From JAJFTV01 sp964532655 (GTDB lineage Bacteria; Chloroflexota; Anaerolineae; Anaerolineales; Anaerolineaceae), in the NCBI GenBank assembly GCA_964532655.1, contig CAZHMZ010000093.1, positions 1 to 14,775 of the forward strand: a stretch of 14,775 nucleotides of DNA, in the 5' to 3' direction. Below are positions 7,011 to 14,528 of the stretch, piece after piece. Numbering within the stretch: position 1 is the first letter of the stretch; each line of letters starts with the position of its first letter. Made by a program: the position numbers and the translations under genes. Below the pieces are notes generated by a model that saw only the letters and a list, made by a program, of their open reading frames with translations, ran no database searches and was not told the DNA's origin.

Positions 7011-7973
7011 ATGACCATAGAAATTTACCCCCTGCTCCCCGAACATGTTCAACCGGCTGCCAGTCTGTTTGCCGGGCAGGTTCGCCACCTGCGCGAGCAG
7101 ATCCCCGCTTTACCGGAGATTTCACAGTACCCCGGGCAGGTGACGCCATTTCTTGAAAGGATCCTTTCGCGCGGAACCGGTCTGGCTGCAATCGAGGACG
7201 GAAAACTGGTTGGCTACCTCGCCTGGCTGCAAATTGACGAATTCAGGGATACAGCCAGGACCGCGGGTTACGTCCCCGAATGGGCTCATGGTTGTGCGAT
7301 TGGAAAAGAGGATCAGGTATACCCTCCTCTTTATCTTAAGACGGCCGCATATTGGGCTGAAAAACAATATCCAATCTGGTGCATGACATGCCTTACAAGT
7401 AACCGCTTTCTGGAAACCTACCTGTATCGGAATGGTTTCGGAATGATCACCCATGACGCCGTCCGCCCCATCCATATATCGGGAAGGCCGTTGGATCAGG
7501 GTGTGAAAATCCGAAAATGCAGCCGGCAGGATATTGATATCCTCACCGGGTTGGAAGCTGAACACAGAAACCACTATTCCTGTGCGCCGGTACTGATGAC
7601 AGCGCGTGAGAAAGAGACACCGAAAAGCATCGGTGAGTTTATGGCGGAAAAAGATAACAGCTACTGGCTGGCTGAAATCGACGGGATACCTCAGGGATTG
7701 ATGCGTTTTGAGAGTGTAAGCCATGGCGCGGCAATCATCGTCCGATCCCCAAAAACGATTGCGATTACCGCTGCATTCATAAGACCGTCGTCTCGTGGGC
7801 GTGGAGCGGCTTATGCCATTTTGCAGCAGGCGCTGTCAGATTATGAGCAAATGGGGTACACCACTTGCTCAGTCGATTATGAAACCATGAATCCTACGGC
7901 ATATAATTTTTGGACCAAATATTTCCAACCGGTATGTTTTTCAGTGTTGCGAAACCCGGAGAAATTTTTATGA
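7011..7973 (+). CDS. GNAT-family N-acetyltransferase, probably two GNAT domains
   Basis: A 320-residue protein. The C-terminal half is a clear GNAT acetyltransferase: AITAAFIRP then the acetyl-CoA pyrophosphate loop SRGRGAAYAIL (261-271), followed by CSVDYETMNPTAYNFWTKYF (286-305), the usual last strand and helix. The N-terminal half also looks GNAT-like (AIEDGKLVGYLAW at 60-72; LTSNRFLETYLYRNGFG at 128-144) but lacks a clean acetyl-CoA loop, so it is probably a degenerate first domain. Such tandem proteins acetylate small amines or antibiotics, but the substrate cannot be read. ATG 7011 has GAGG (7001-7004) six bases upstream; an ATG at 6999 is possible. The 135 bases before it hold no recognisable terminator or promoter. 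Confidence 0.85.
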   Translation: MTIEIYPLLPEHVQPAASLFAGQVRHLREQIPALPEISQYPGQVTPFLERILSRGTGLAAIEDGKLVGYLAWLQIDEFRDTARTAGYVPEWAHGCAIGKEDQVYPPLYLKTAAYWAEKQYPIWCMTCLTSNRFLETYLYRNGFGMITHDAVRPIHISGRPLDQGVKIRKCSRQDIDILTGLEAEHRNHYSCAPVLMTAREKETPKSIGEFMAEKDNSYWLAEIDGIPQGLMRFESVSHGAAIIVRSPKTIAITAAFIRPSSRGRGAAYAILQQALSDYEQMGYTTCSVDYETMNPTAYNFWTKYFQPVCFSVLRNPEKFL

Positions 7974-8056
7974 TCATTCTGGTTTTAAGATTGTAATGCG
8001 CAGTTAAGAAAGTCGAATACCTCAGATTCATCGTCAATCAGAAAAAGGAGAACAAT

Positions 8057-8617
8057 ATGGCACAGAAGATTCTGGTGCTCAAGGGCAGCCCGCGAAAAAG
8101 AGGAAACAGCGCCATTCTGGCCGAGCAGGCTATACGCGGCGCAAAGGAGAATGGGGCCGAGATTGAGGAGGTCTACCTGCATTCAATGAAGATCCAGCCC
8201 TGCGCCGCCTGTGACGGCTGCCGCAAGGGCAAACGGGAATGCGTGACCCACGACGACATGCAGAAGCTGTACCCCCTGCTGAAATGGGCCGATTCCATCA
8301 TCATCGCCAGCCCGATCTACTTTTTCACCTTCAGTGCTCAAGTCAAGCTGTGTATTGACCGCTGGTATGCTTTTGCCCAGCCGGACGGGAACCCGCTGAC
8401 CGGCAAGAAGTTTGGTATTTTGCTCACCTACGGCGATACCGATGTGTACACCTCCGGGGCCATCAACGCCATCCATACCTTTGAGAGTATTTTGGGCTAC
8501 ATGCACAACCGCATCGATGCGCTGGTGTACGGCTCGGCCAGCGACGAAGGCGATATCAAGGCTGAAAAGGCCGTGATGGAACAGGCCTTTGATCTGGGCC
8601 GAAAGCTTTCCGTTTAG
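8057..8617 (+). CDS. NAD(P)H-dependent FMN reductase / iron-sulfur flavoprotein-like
   Basis: A 186-residue flavodoxin-fold protein of the FMN_red family. KILVLKGSPRKRGNSA places the FMN phosphate loop at about 10-19, and ASPIYFFTFSAQVKLCIDR is the second flavin loop and dimer helix. A compact cysteine cluster C-x2-C-x2-C-x6-C (Cys49, 52, 55, 62) matches the [4Fe-4S]-binding motif of archaeal and clostridial iron-sulfur flavoproteins, which pass electrons between ferredoxin and FMN and can reduce oxygen species. ATG 8057 has AAGGAG (8045-8050) six bases upstream. It is followed by a GrpB-family gene 13 bases later, so the two may be co-transcribed. Cluster binding is predicted from the motif only; many FMN_red proteins with similar cysteines are called simply NAD(P)H oxidoreductases. 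Confidence 0.9.
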   Translation: MAQKILVLKGSPRKRGNSAILAEQAIRGAKENGAEIEEVYLHSMKIQPCAACDGCRKGKRECVTHDDMQKLYPLLKWADSIIIASPIYFFTFSAQVKLCIDRWYAFAQPDGNPLTGKKFGILLTYGDTDVYTSGAINAIHTFESILGYMHNRIDALVYGSASDEGDIKAEKAVMEQAFDLGRKLSV

Positions 8618-8630
8618 GCGGTTGATCAGG

Positions 8631-9197
8631 ATGATGGATATGCTCACCAACCCCGGTCTGGAAAAGGGGATTGTCCGGCTGGAAGCGTACAGTCCCAAAT
8701 GGAAGATGCTTTTTGATGAAGAGAAACAGCGTATCCTGCGCGAATTCGGCAAGGATGTTTCTTACCTGAAAGTGCTGCGTGATCTCCAGCACATCGGCAG
8801 TACGGCCATCCCGGGCATTGTGGCCAAGCCCATTCTGGATATCGGGCTGGCGGTCAGCAGTTTTCGCAAGGGATACCTGCTGGTGCTGCCGCTGGAAGAG
8901 CTGGGATACGAGTTCATGGGCGAGAACGGTGTGCCAAACCGGCTGTACTTCAACTTTGGCTTTCCCACCACCGCGCATCTGCACCTGTTTGAGCTGGGCA
9001 GCCCCGAGTGGCAGGCGCACATCCTGTTTCGGGATTATCTCCTCAATCACCCGCAGGCAGCGCAGCAGTATGAGCAGTTGAAACAGGATCTGGCAGTGCG
9101 CTTCAGAACCGAGCGCGACAAATATACCGATGGAAAAGCGGAATTTATTCATGGTATCGTAGAACTGGCCAGGCAGGAGCAGGCAGCTGGGCGATGA
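8631..9197 (+). CDS. GrpB-family protein (nucleotidyltransferase fold)
   Basis: A protein of about 188 residues of the GrpB/UPF0157 family. Hallmarks are IVRLEAYSPKWKMLF (14-28), matching the family's V-x-L-x-P-Y-D-P-x-W start, the HIGSTAIPG signature (54-62), AKPILDIGLAV (65-75) and HLHLFELGSPEW further on. The family has a nucleotidyltransferase-like fold but its reaction is not established. The start is uncertain between ATG 8631, 8634 and 8640; AGGA at 8628-8631 is best spaced for 8640. The stop overlaps the next gene's start by four bases (ATGA), so the two are translationally coupled. It is often found fused with or next to acetyltransferases, as here. Confidence 0.9.
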   Translation: MMDMLTNPGLEKGIVRLEAYSPKWKMLFDEEKQRILREFGKDVSYLKVLRDLQHIGSTAIPGIVAKPILDIGLAVSSFRKGYLLVLPLEELGYEFMGENGVPNRLYFNFGFPTTAHLHLFELGSPEWQAHILFRDYLLNHPQAAQQYEQLKQDLAVRFRTERDKYTDGKAEFIHGIVELARQEQAAGR

Positions 9198-9607
9198 AAA
9201 TCACATACCTTGATTCGCTGGAGGGGGTCAGCGCAGAGATGCTGGCGGGTTTCTTTGTGGGATGGCCCAACCCGCCGTCACCTGAAACGCATTTGCGCCT
9301 GCTGCAGGGCAGCAATGCGGTGATCCTGGCTGTGGATGAGGACGAAGAACGGGTGGTTGGCTTCATCACCGCGCTGAGCGATGGCGTGCTGACTGCCTTC
9401 ATCCCTTTGCTGGAGGTACTGCCGGGGTATCAGGGTCAGGGAATCGGCAGGCAGTTGGTGGAGAGTATGCTGGCACGGTTGAAGCATCTCTATTCCATTG
9501 ATCTGGTGTGTGATGAAGAGCTGATCGATTTTTACGAAGGGCTTGGGTTTCAGCGCGGGCGGGCCATGCTAAGACGGAATTATCCCAACCAGGCCGGAAT
9601 GGTGTAA
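9194..9607 (+). CDS. GNAT-family N-acetyltransferase
   Basis: A 137-residue single-domain GNAT. AVILAVDEDEERVVGFITA (42-60) is the central sheet, and IPLLEVLPGYQGQGIGRQLVESML (70-93) contains motif A with the Q-x-x-G-x-G/A acetyl-CoA loop (QGQGIG, 80-85). DEELIDFYEGLGFQRG (107-122) is the C-terminal motif. Length and order are typical. It starts within the stop of the GrpB gene (four-base overlap) and ends 32 bases before a strong terminator, so it is the last gene of the 8057-9607 group. The substrate is unknown. Confidence 0.93.
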   Translation: MKITYLDSLEGVSAEMLAGFFVGWPNPPSPETHLRLLQGSNAVILAVDEDEERVVGFITALSDGVLTAFIPLLEVLPGYQGQGIGRQLVESMLARLKHLYSIDLVCDEELIDFYEGLGFQRGRAMLRRNYPNQAGMV

Positions 9608-9639
9608 TCCATCCGGGTTTTTTTAATCGTGTTATCACG

Positions 9640-9674
9640 GCCGCTCCGTTTGTTCATCCGGAGCGGCTGTTTTT
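9640..9674 (+). terminator. Strong intrinsic terminator of the GrpB-GNAT group
   Basis: GCCGCTCCG (9640-9648) pairs perfectly with CGGAGCGGC (9659-9667) over a ten-base loop, followed by TGTTTTT (9668-9674). It lies between convergent genes and could also hinder transcription from the minus strand, though no T-run exists on that side. Confidence 0.9.
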
Positions 9675-9688
9675 ACGAAATCATTCAC

Positions 9689-11737
9689 TTATTGATATCG
9701 GTAAAGGTATTTTTCGTTGATGATCAGAATGGGGCTGAGGCGGTCGTCAAAGATCCTGAAAAACGGCAGACTGCCCAACACGACAGTCTCATGTGCGTAA
9801 ATGTAACGAATTTCCATTTTTTGCATGAAGGCATGGGTATCGAAATGCTGCAGGAGATCGAAATACTCCTTGCTGTTCATTAAACCATCCAGGTTGATGA
9901 TGGTGCGAGCCTTGATGAAATAACTGATTGCCCCGCCGCCCGGGATGCCAATTACAGCGTGGGGTTCTGTGTTTTCCTCGATAGCATGGGTGACGGCCAG
10001 GTATTCGTGCGGCTCAGCCGGATTGGCTTTCCATGAATAAAGCCCGGCAGTTTCGCGCAGGAGTGGGGTGGCAGAGAACATCACCAGAACAATGAGGACT
10101 CCAGCCACTGCATATTGATAGATTTTTCTGCTGGAGAGCATCCACCACAGCGAGCCGATGAAGGCGGTAAACAGTAAGAAGATCAACAGCGTTTCTGTTC
10201 CCCAGTACCATTTGCGCAGATGAACATAACCCGTGACAAAAAAGTAAATCAAACGTAAGAGAATGCCTGCCGCGAGCGGGAGAACTGCCAGATGAGATAA
10301 CCAGTTGCTCAAACGGGCTTTTTGACCCATGAAGATCAGAAAGAGAAAGCCTGATCCCAATATTACCCAGCTCAAAATACCTCTCCAGATGGAGGTGGTT
10401 TTCAAAAAGGGGAGCAAAGGCCCAAACGTGTCAGACAATAAATGGAAGGGTGAGCCTTTACCAAACAGGAATTGTAACAACTCCTCAAAACTGTGGATCG
10501 GCGCGCCATACACCGTGATGCCCAAAGTTCCCCACCACACCTTGATCTGACCGCTGACCGGCATGGGCGTGCCAAACTGTATCTGGCTCCACAACATAAA
10601 ACTGCCCAACAGAATCAGAACCGGCAGATAGTAAGCAAGCGGTTTTTGGATCCAGGTGAAGAACAGGCGGCGAAAGGATGGTGTATCTTTTGTATCCGGC
10701 TCTGTCCGGGTAGAGGCAAGCAGTTTTCCTTTCAGAAGGGTATACGCCAGCCATCCGACGCTGGAGAACACCAGGACCATTCGCGACCAGGTTTCGATCA
10801 AGCCCGCTTTCGCGAGCAGCCAGGTCAGCGTGACGACCACCCCTGTGACCGCCGCGTGGATGGTCAGTGTACTGAGTATTCGATTTTTGATGAAAAATCG
10901 GGGTTTGTATGAATAATGACCATTCAGAAAATTACCCAATGCACCCGCGCCGGCCCACAGAACCAGTAAACTGATGATCGTTCGAGTAAAGTAGAACAAA
11001 CTGAAACCCAGTCGCAGACCGGCGGACAGCATGACTATGAAACAGGCGGCGATGATATCGAATAGCAGTTGATTTGAATCTTCCGTACGGTCAAAGACAC
11101 ACCATAACCCCAAAAATATTACTGTAAAAATGGTATCCAGCCTGCTCAGCACGGTCAGACCGGCGACCAAGCCGGTGAGGATTAACAGCAGCAGATTTTT
11201 TCGGTCGGCACGGTATTTTTGCGTCAAAAAGATTAATAAAATAATGCCCAGCAGGCTGATGGCCGATTCCAGGCCGCCATAATAAATGGTCGAGTAGACC
11301 GAAGAACTGAAACCAAACAGGAACACCAGCAACATGGAAAGGAGCGGTGGCAGTATTTTTTGAAACTGGAAAAACAGCAGGAGCATTGAAACAGCCTGAA
11401 GCACCCCAAATACCAGTATCACCACCCGCAGCGGAGAAATTGGGTCGGCGTTGAAAATTGCAAAAATGGGAATACAGATCAGCATCCACAGGGGGTGAAA
11501 GCCGTTGGTGAGGTTGATCCCGTCAAAAGTGACGCCGTTCCCGCCGGCAATATTCCTGGCCACCACAAAATAGTAAAAACCATCGTCATTATTGAACCAG
11601 TTCAGCAACCGATCAGCGGGAGAAAAGGCAACATACAGGCTGACCAGCAGAACCGGGAGGATGATGATCAGTTGCAACCACTTATGCGAAGAAATCCGTG
11701 CGAATTTTTGTGTAATGAAAGTCATGGCGATGGTCAT
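9689..11737 (-). CDS. Multi-span GT-C type glycosyltransferase-like membrane protein
   Basis: A 682-residue membrane protein with about a dozen hydrophobic segments, the first at about 21-40. The first outer loop carries NNDDGFYYFVVARNIA (49-64) followed by GINLTNGFHPLW (73-84). An Asp-Asp pair here, with aromatic residues and a NGFHPLW motif, marks the PMT/ArnT-like (GT39/GT83 clan) family that moves sugars from lipid carriers outside the membrane; the DD pair is the expected catalytic or metal-binding site. A soluble C-terminal portion (about 590-682) ends the protein, containing HAVIGIPGGGAISYFI and ending IINEKYLYRYQ. The start is uncertain: ATG 11737 and 11725 are both possible and neither has a good ribosome-binding site. 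The acceptor and sugar are unknown. It stands alone, convergent with the GNAT gene. Confidence 0.85.
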   Translation of the reverse strand: MTIAMTFITQKFARISSHKWLQLIIILPVLLVSLYVAFSPADRLLNWFNNDDGFYYFVVARNIAGGNGVTFDGINLTNGFHPLWMLICIPIFAIFNADPISPLRVVILVFGVLQAVSMLLLFFQFQKILPPLLSMLLVFLFGFSSSVYSTIYYGGLESAISLLGIILLIFLTQKYRADRKNLLLLILTGLVAGLTVLSRLDTIFTVIFLGLWCVFDRTEDSNQLLFDIIAACFIVMLSAGLRLGFSLFYFTRTIISLLVLWAGAGALGNFLNGHYSYKPRFFIKNRILSTLTIHAAVTGVVVTLTWLLAKAGLIETWSRMVLVFSSVGWLAYTLLKGKLLASTRTEPDTKDTPSFRRLFFTWIQKPLAYYLPVLILLGSFMLWSQIQFGTPMPVSGQIKVWWGTLGITVYGAPIHSFEELLQFLFGKGSPFHLLSDTFGPLLPFLKTTSIWRGILSWVILGSGFLFLIFMGQKARLSNWLSHLAVLPLAAGILLRLIYFFVTGYVHLRKWYWGTETLLIFLLFTAFIGSLWWMLSSRKIYQYAVAGVLIVLVMFSATPLLRETAGLYSWKANPAEPHEYLAVTHAIEENTEPHAVIGIPGGGAISYFIKARTIINLDGLMNSKEYFDLLQHFDTHAFMQKMEIRYIYAHETVVLGSLPFFRIFDDRLSPILIINEKYLYRYQ

Positions 11738-11936
11738 CTAATAATTTGACTGTGTGTGAACAGGTAAGGCGGAATGGGACAATCTTACCACTCTGGAACT
11801 GGATTGAGGGATTATTTTCAGGCTGATCTACAAGGAAAAGGGGGGGATTGAAAAGCTTTCGTTCATCTGATTGGCTACGGTGTAGGTAAATACTATTCGT
11901 TCCAGCCGGTAAAAAGCAGTAACGGGAGTGGCGTAA

Positions 11937-12107
11937 CTCTCTAATGCTCTGGTGGTCAATCAAACGCTGGCAGAAAAGGTGACGCTGTATACCCCCGCGG
12001 AACTGAGCGTGGGCACGTACTACTGGCGGGTGCGGGGGCGCAATGCCAGCTTCACCGGGGCATGGAGCAGCGTCTGGAAGCTGATCCTCATCGCTACCGC
12101 GCCGTGA
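11937..12107 (+). pseudogene. C-terminal remnant of a fibronectin-III-like surface protein
   Basis: Reading from 11937 gives about 56 codons with no start, ending at TGA 12105-12107. They include NALVVNQTLAEK, YTPAEL and GTYYWRVRGRNAS, then GAWSSVWKL. The GTYYWRVRxRNAxGxWSxWS pattern is the last strands of fibronectin-III/Ig-like repeats at the end of large surface proteins in environmental bacteria. The frame is closed by a TAA at 11934. A two-base change in the CT run (11937-11942) would join it to a preceding frame open from 11852, but that stretch is not clearly related. A terminator follows 33 bases past the stop, as for a once-intact gene. The upstream body was probably deleted. Confidence 0.7.
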
Positions 12108-12139
12108 GCAAAACGGCTCGCTGAACAGAACATGTGACA

Positions 12140-12172
12140 AAACGGGCTGCCTGGATATCGGGCAGCCCGTTT
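12140..12172. terminator. Bidirectional intrinsic terminator
   Basis: AAACGGGCTGCC (12140-12151) pairs perfectly with GGCAGCCCGTTT (12161-12172), twelve base pairs with a nine-base loop. Short T-rich runs occur on both strands (TTTCT on plus, TTTTG on minus). It would end the remnant on the plus strand and the VanW gene (stop at 12293) on the minus strand. Confidence 0.82.
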
Positions 12173-12292
12173 CTATGACTCCATGAAATCCCGGGGGGAG
12201 AGGTTATCCGGGTTCTCTTTGCTGAAAATCTTCAAAAATTGATGCCATTCTCACCCCAAAAAACCCGCACAATGTCATCCTGTTCAGACAAC

Positions 12293-14164
12293 TCACTCGT
12301 TGGCGCTGTCTTCCGGGGGCATGCCTTCGGTGCCGGGGCCGTATTCATACACCGCCTGCCAGGGTTGATAGTGGGTTTTAATCACATCCTCGTCGATCAC
12401 ATCTCCGTCGCGGTACACCCACCGCTGCACAGTGATATCAGCGCCGTCGGCTTCCCAATCCACCTGTTTCACCTCGCCCTCGGGCAGGTCTTCGTTTTCA
12501 CGATACAGCGGTTCGGGAGCATCCACCACATTGGTGACGCCGCTGGTCTGCCATTCCACTGAGCGCCCGTCACTGGTGGAGTAGAACTTCCACACCAGCG
12601 AACTGTAACTAGGATTGACATAGGTTTCCATCAGTAGCCAATTCGGTGAATCGTTGGTGAATTTAAAATCCACCAGCGGCACAAAAACGGTAGCGTCCAG
12701 CCCGGCCAGATCGGTGTCGCGGATATTTCCGGCAATTTTTTCATAATAGCCCACCCGGTAGGCATGCGAATGCCGTTCCACGATAGGGAAGCCGGAGAAA
12801 AACACCGTGCGGAACAGGGCGGTGCTCACCTGACAGACGCCGCCGCCCACCCCGGTGATGGTTTGCCCGCCTAAAATGATGAGCGCTTCGGCATAACCGT
12901 TTTCCAGGCTGATATCGCCCAGCGCGTCGGACATGGAGAAGGTTTCACCCGGAGCCACCAGAAGCCCGTGGAAACGACCGGCCGCGGCTGTGATGTTCTG
13001 CACGCGCTCAGGGCTGGATCCGTAGAAGTAGTTGGTTTCCGAATGGATCAATTCGGTGATGCCCAGTTCTTCGCCGGTCATGGTATCCGGGACTTCCGGC
13101 TCAATATAGTTCACTTTCAAGACCGCATCATGCTGACTTTCTCTCAAACGGGCTTGAATTTCATCCACGCTGGCCTGTACATCCAGATCACGGCCGGTAG
13201 TGGAGGGTTCAATCACCTCCAACTGACGGGTATCGTCGTTGAACATGAAGCGGGCGTTAACCGGCTCGCGGTACAGACCGGGTTTGAGATCGTTCAGAAA
13301 GTCGTACAGAGCTTGGCTGTCAAGCATCACCTGGTAAGTATCCGCGCCGTTTTCCTGCACTTTCTCAAATGACAGCATACCGGCCAACGTGAGACGGTCG
13401 ATCTCCCAGCTCTGCGGGCTGCCGTCGTCATCCGGCAAAGACAGGCTGAGCGGTTTTTCGATCATTTTGCGCGCCAAGTCAGCCTGCTGGTTGGGGTCCA
13501 GGATCACCGGGGTGGTTTCAGCAGCCATCACCGGGATTACGCCATCCTGCAAAGTGGTGAGCTGCAATGTAAGCAGGTTAAGCGTGGCGGCCGTATCCAT
13601 CTGCAATCCGTTTTGCCCCGGGTTGACCAGTACATCGGTGCCGTCGATCTGGATGGTGGGTTCTGCCACCGGCTGATTGATTTCCTGGGCAATGGCGTCC
13701 AAAAACCGGTAGGCTTTCTCCTGATCCACAATAAAAACCGGTTGGATATTGATGCTGCCTGAGCGGGCTGAAAACTGCGCCAGCAAACGTTCCGCAAAAT
13801 TGCCCTGCCGGCCGGCTTCGTAGGCCAGGCGGGCGGAGCCGTCGAAGTCGAGCAGCAAACCCAGATCGGCCGGTGAAGCCAGCCACTTCTGGTCGGCATA
13901 TGTAAAAACGATGCGTCCGTTTTGCAGGTAAGAGGTCTGGGTGAGAACGGTCAGCGCGGCATCCTGGGTAGATAAACCACCCACGTTGATCCCGCCGACC
14001 TTGACGCCCGGGTAAATGACGCCGGCATAAAGAATCTGGTATCCGGTGATGAAGAGCAGGGCAGCAAAGAGGCACAGCAGACCGGCTAAAAACAAGGAGA
14101 GTGCTGCGCGGGCCACAAAAATCCCGGGTTGAGCAGGGGATGAGTGAGTTCTGGAGGTATACAT
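12293..14164 (-). CDS. VanW-family membrane-anchored protein with peptidoglycan-binding-like domains
   Basis: A 623-residue protein with a cytoplasmic N-terminus and one signal-anchor segment (about 17-45). Two PG_binding_4-like regions follow (roughly 60-220 and 230-350), beginning with the GVKVGGINVGGLS motif (54-65). The VanW domain is at about 385-500, with APGETFSMSDALG (404-416), GVGGGVCQVSTALF (438-451) and HSHAYRVGYYE (465-475). A C-terminal tail follows. This anchor/PG_binding_4/VanW order is common in Gram-positive and Chloroflexota proteins. VanW is named after glycopeptide-resistance clusters, but its activity is unproven; a cell-wall role is inferred. No van resistance genes are nearby. 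The ATG at 14164 lacks a Shine-Dalgarno, and the -10 element eight bases upstream points to a leaderless transcript. Confidence 0.92.
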   Translation of the reverse strand: MYTSRTHSSPAQPGIFVARAALSLFLAGLLCLFAALLFITGYQILYAGVIYPGVKVGGINVGGLSTQDAALTVLTQTSYLQNGRIVFTYADQKWLASPADLGLLLDFDGSARLAYEAGRQGNFAERLLAQFSARSGSINIQPVFIVDQEKAYRFLDAIAQEINQPVAEPTIQIDGTDVLVNPGQNGLQMDTAATLNLLTLQLTTLQDGVIPVMAAETTPVILDPNQQADLARKMIEKPLSLSLPDDDGSPQSWEIDRLTLAGMLSFEKVQENGADTYQVMLDSQALYDFLNDLKPGLYREPVNARFMFNDDTRQLEVIEPSTTGRDLDVQASVDEIQARLRESQHDAVLKVNYIEPEVPDTMTGEELGITELIHSETNYFYGSSPERVQNITAAAGRFHGLLVAPGETFSMSDALGDISLENGYAEALIILGGQTITGVGGGVCQVSTALFRTVFFSGFPIVERHSHAYRVGYYEKIAGNIRDTDLAGLDATVFVPLVDFKFTNDSPNWLLMETYVNPSYSSLVWKFYSTSDGRSVEWQTSGVTNVVDAPEPLYRENEDLPEGEVKQVDWEADGADITVQRWVYRDGDVIDEDVIKTHYQPWQAVYEYGPGTEGMPPEDSANE

Positions 14165-14180
14165 AGTAAGAGATTATAGC
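14165..14180 (-). promoter_or_regulatory. Extended -10 promoter of the VanW gene
   Basis: On the minus strand TGCTATAAT (14181-14173) is an extended -10 element with the perfect hexamer TATAAT at 14178-14173. Eight bases separate it from the ATG at 14164, so transcription should start at or within a base or two of the start codon. No good -35 is visible, which suits an extended -10 promoter. Confidence 0.6.
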
Positions 14181-14198
14181 ATTTGCACATGAAAAGGG

Positions 14199-14255
14199 AT
14201 TTAAAAAAATTGGGTCTATCAAAACCCTTGACAGACGTTTGGGAATCCGTATAAT
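14199..14255 (+). promoter_or_regulatory. Tandem promoter P1 with A-rich upstream element
   Basis: TTGACA (14228-14233) and TATAAT (14250-14255) are perfect sigma-70 hexamers 16 bases apart. An A/T-rich stretch at 14199-14211 resembles an UP element. It points rightwards, about 50 bases from the divergent VanW promoter. Confidence 0.88.
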
Positions 14256-14281
14256 TGCGCCCTGTTGCCTTGAGCAACCCG
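14250..14281 (+). repeat. Start-region repeat copy 1 (hairpin) at P1
   Basis: From the -10 through TGCGCCCTGTTGCCTTGAG and CAACCCGA this block recurs at P2 with one base changed. Within it GTTGC (14264-14268) and GCAAC (14274-14278) form a hairpin with loop CTTGA at the probable 5' end of the transcript. Confidence 0.85.
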
Positions 14282-14340
14282 AATGCAAGAGAGCAAGTGG
14301 ATCGGACATAATCGAATACTGAGTTGAAGAGAAAGAGTTT

Positions 14341-14405
14341 CAAAAAAATTGCTTCAAAAAATGATCAACGAAAACTCTTGACACGAAACGAGAAACCGGT
14401 ATAAT
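14341..14405 (+). promoter_or_regulatory. Tandem promoter P2
   Basis: TTGACA (14378-14383) and TATAAT (14400-14405), again perfect hexamers with a 16-base spacer, 150 bases after P1. A-tracts lie upstream at 14342-14361. Confidence 0.88.
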
Positions 14406-14431
14406 TGCGCTCTGTTGCCTTGAGCAACCCG
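14400..14431 (+). repeat. Start-region repeat copy 2 (hairpin) at P2
   Basis: The same 32-base block as at P1 with C replaced by T at 14411. The GTTGC/GCAAC hairpin (14414-14418 and 14424-14428) is unchanged. Confidence 0.85.
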
Positions 14432-14500
14432 ATAGCGAGAAGACAGGGAAATCGGAAACAACTCAGAAAAACGAATTTGAAAAAGAGTGTACGAAAACCC

Positions 14501-14528
14501 TTGACAAATATCGGAGAGATGCTAAAAT
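14501..14528 (+). promoter_or_regulatory. Tandem promoter P3, nearest the leader
   Basis: TTGACA (14501-14506) and TAAAAT (14523-14528) with the same 16-base spacer, 123 bases after P2. It shares the AAAACCC lead into the -35 with P1. It lacks the GTTGC hairpin block that follows P1 and P2. Confidence 0.82.

Noticed and set aside
10493..10912. Plus-strand open frame inside the GT-C membrane gene
   Set aside because: Antisense to well-conserved hydrophobic segments; charged, low-complexity translation without motif.
11682..12140. Minus-strand open frame of 152 codons over the gene-poor stretch
   Set aside because: It overlaps the start of the membrane protein and the antisense of the FN3-like remnant, has no ribosome-binding site and no familiar motif.
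12968..13372. Plus-strand open frame of 134 codons opposite the VanW gene
   Set aside because: Antisense shadow of the VanW protein with no start signal or family resemblance.
12293..14164. Vancomycin-resistance cluster
   Set aside because: VanW-domain proteins are widespread outside resistance; there is no vanHAX-type ligase, dehydrogenase or dipeptidase gene nearby.
14199..14528. CRISPR-like or satellite repeat array
   Set aside because: Only two copies of the 32-base block exist, each tied to a promoter, and the unequal spacing fits promoter duplication rather than repeat-spacer structure.
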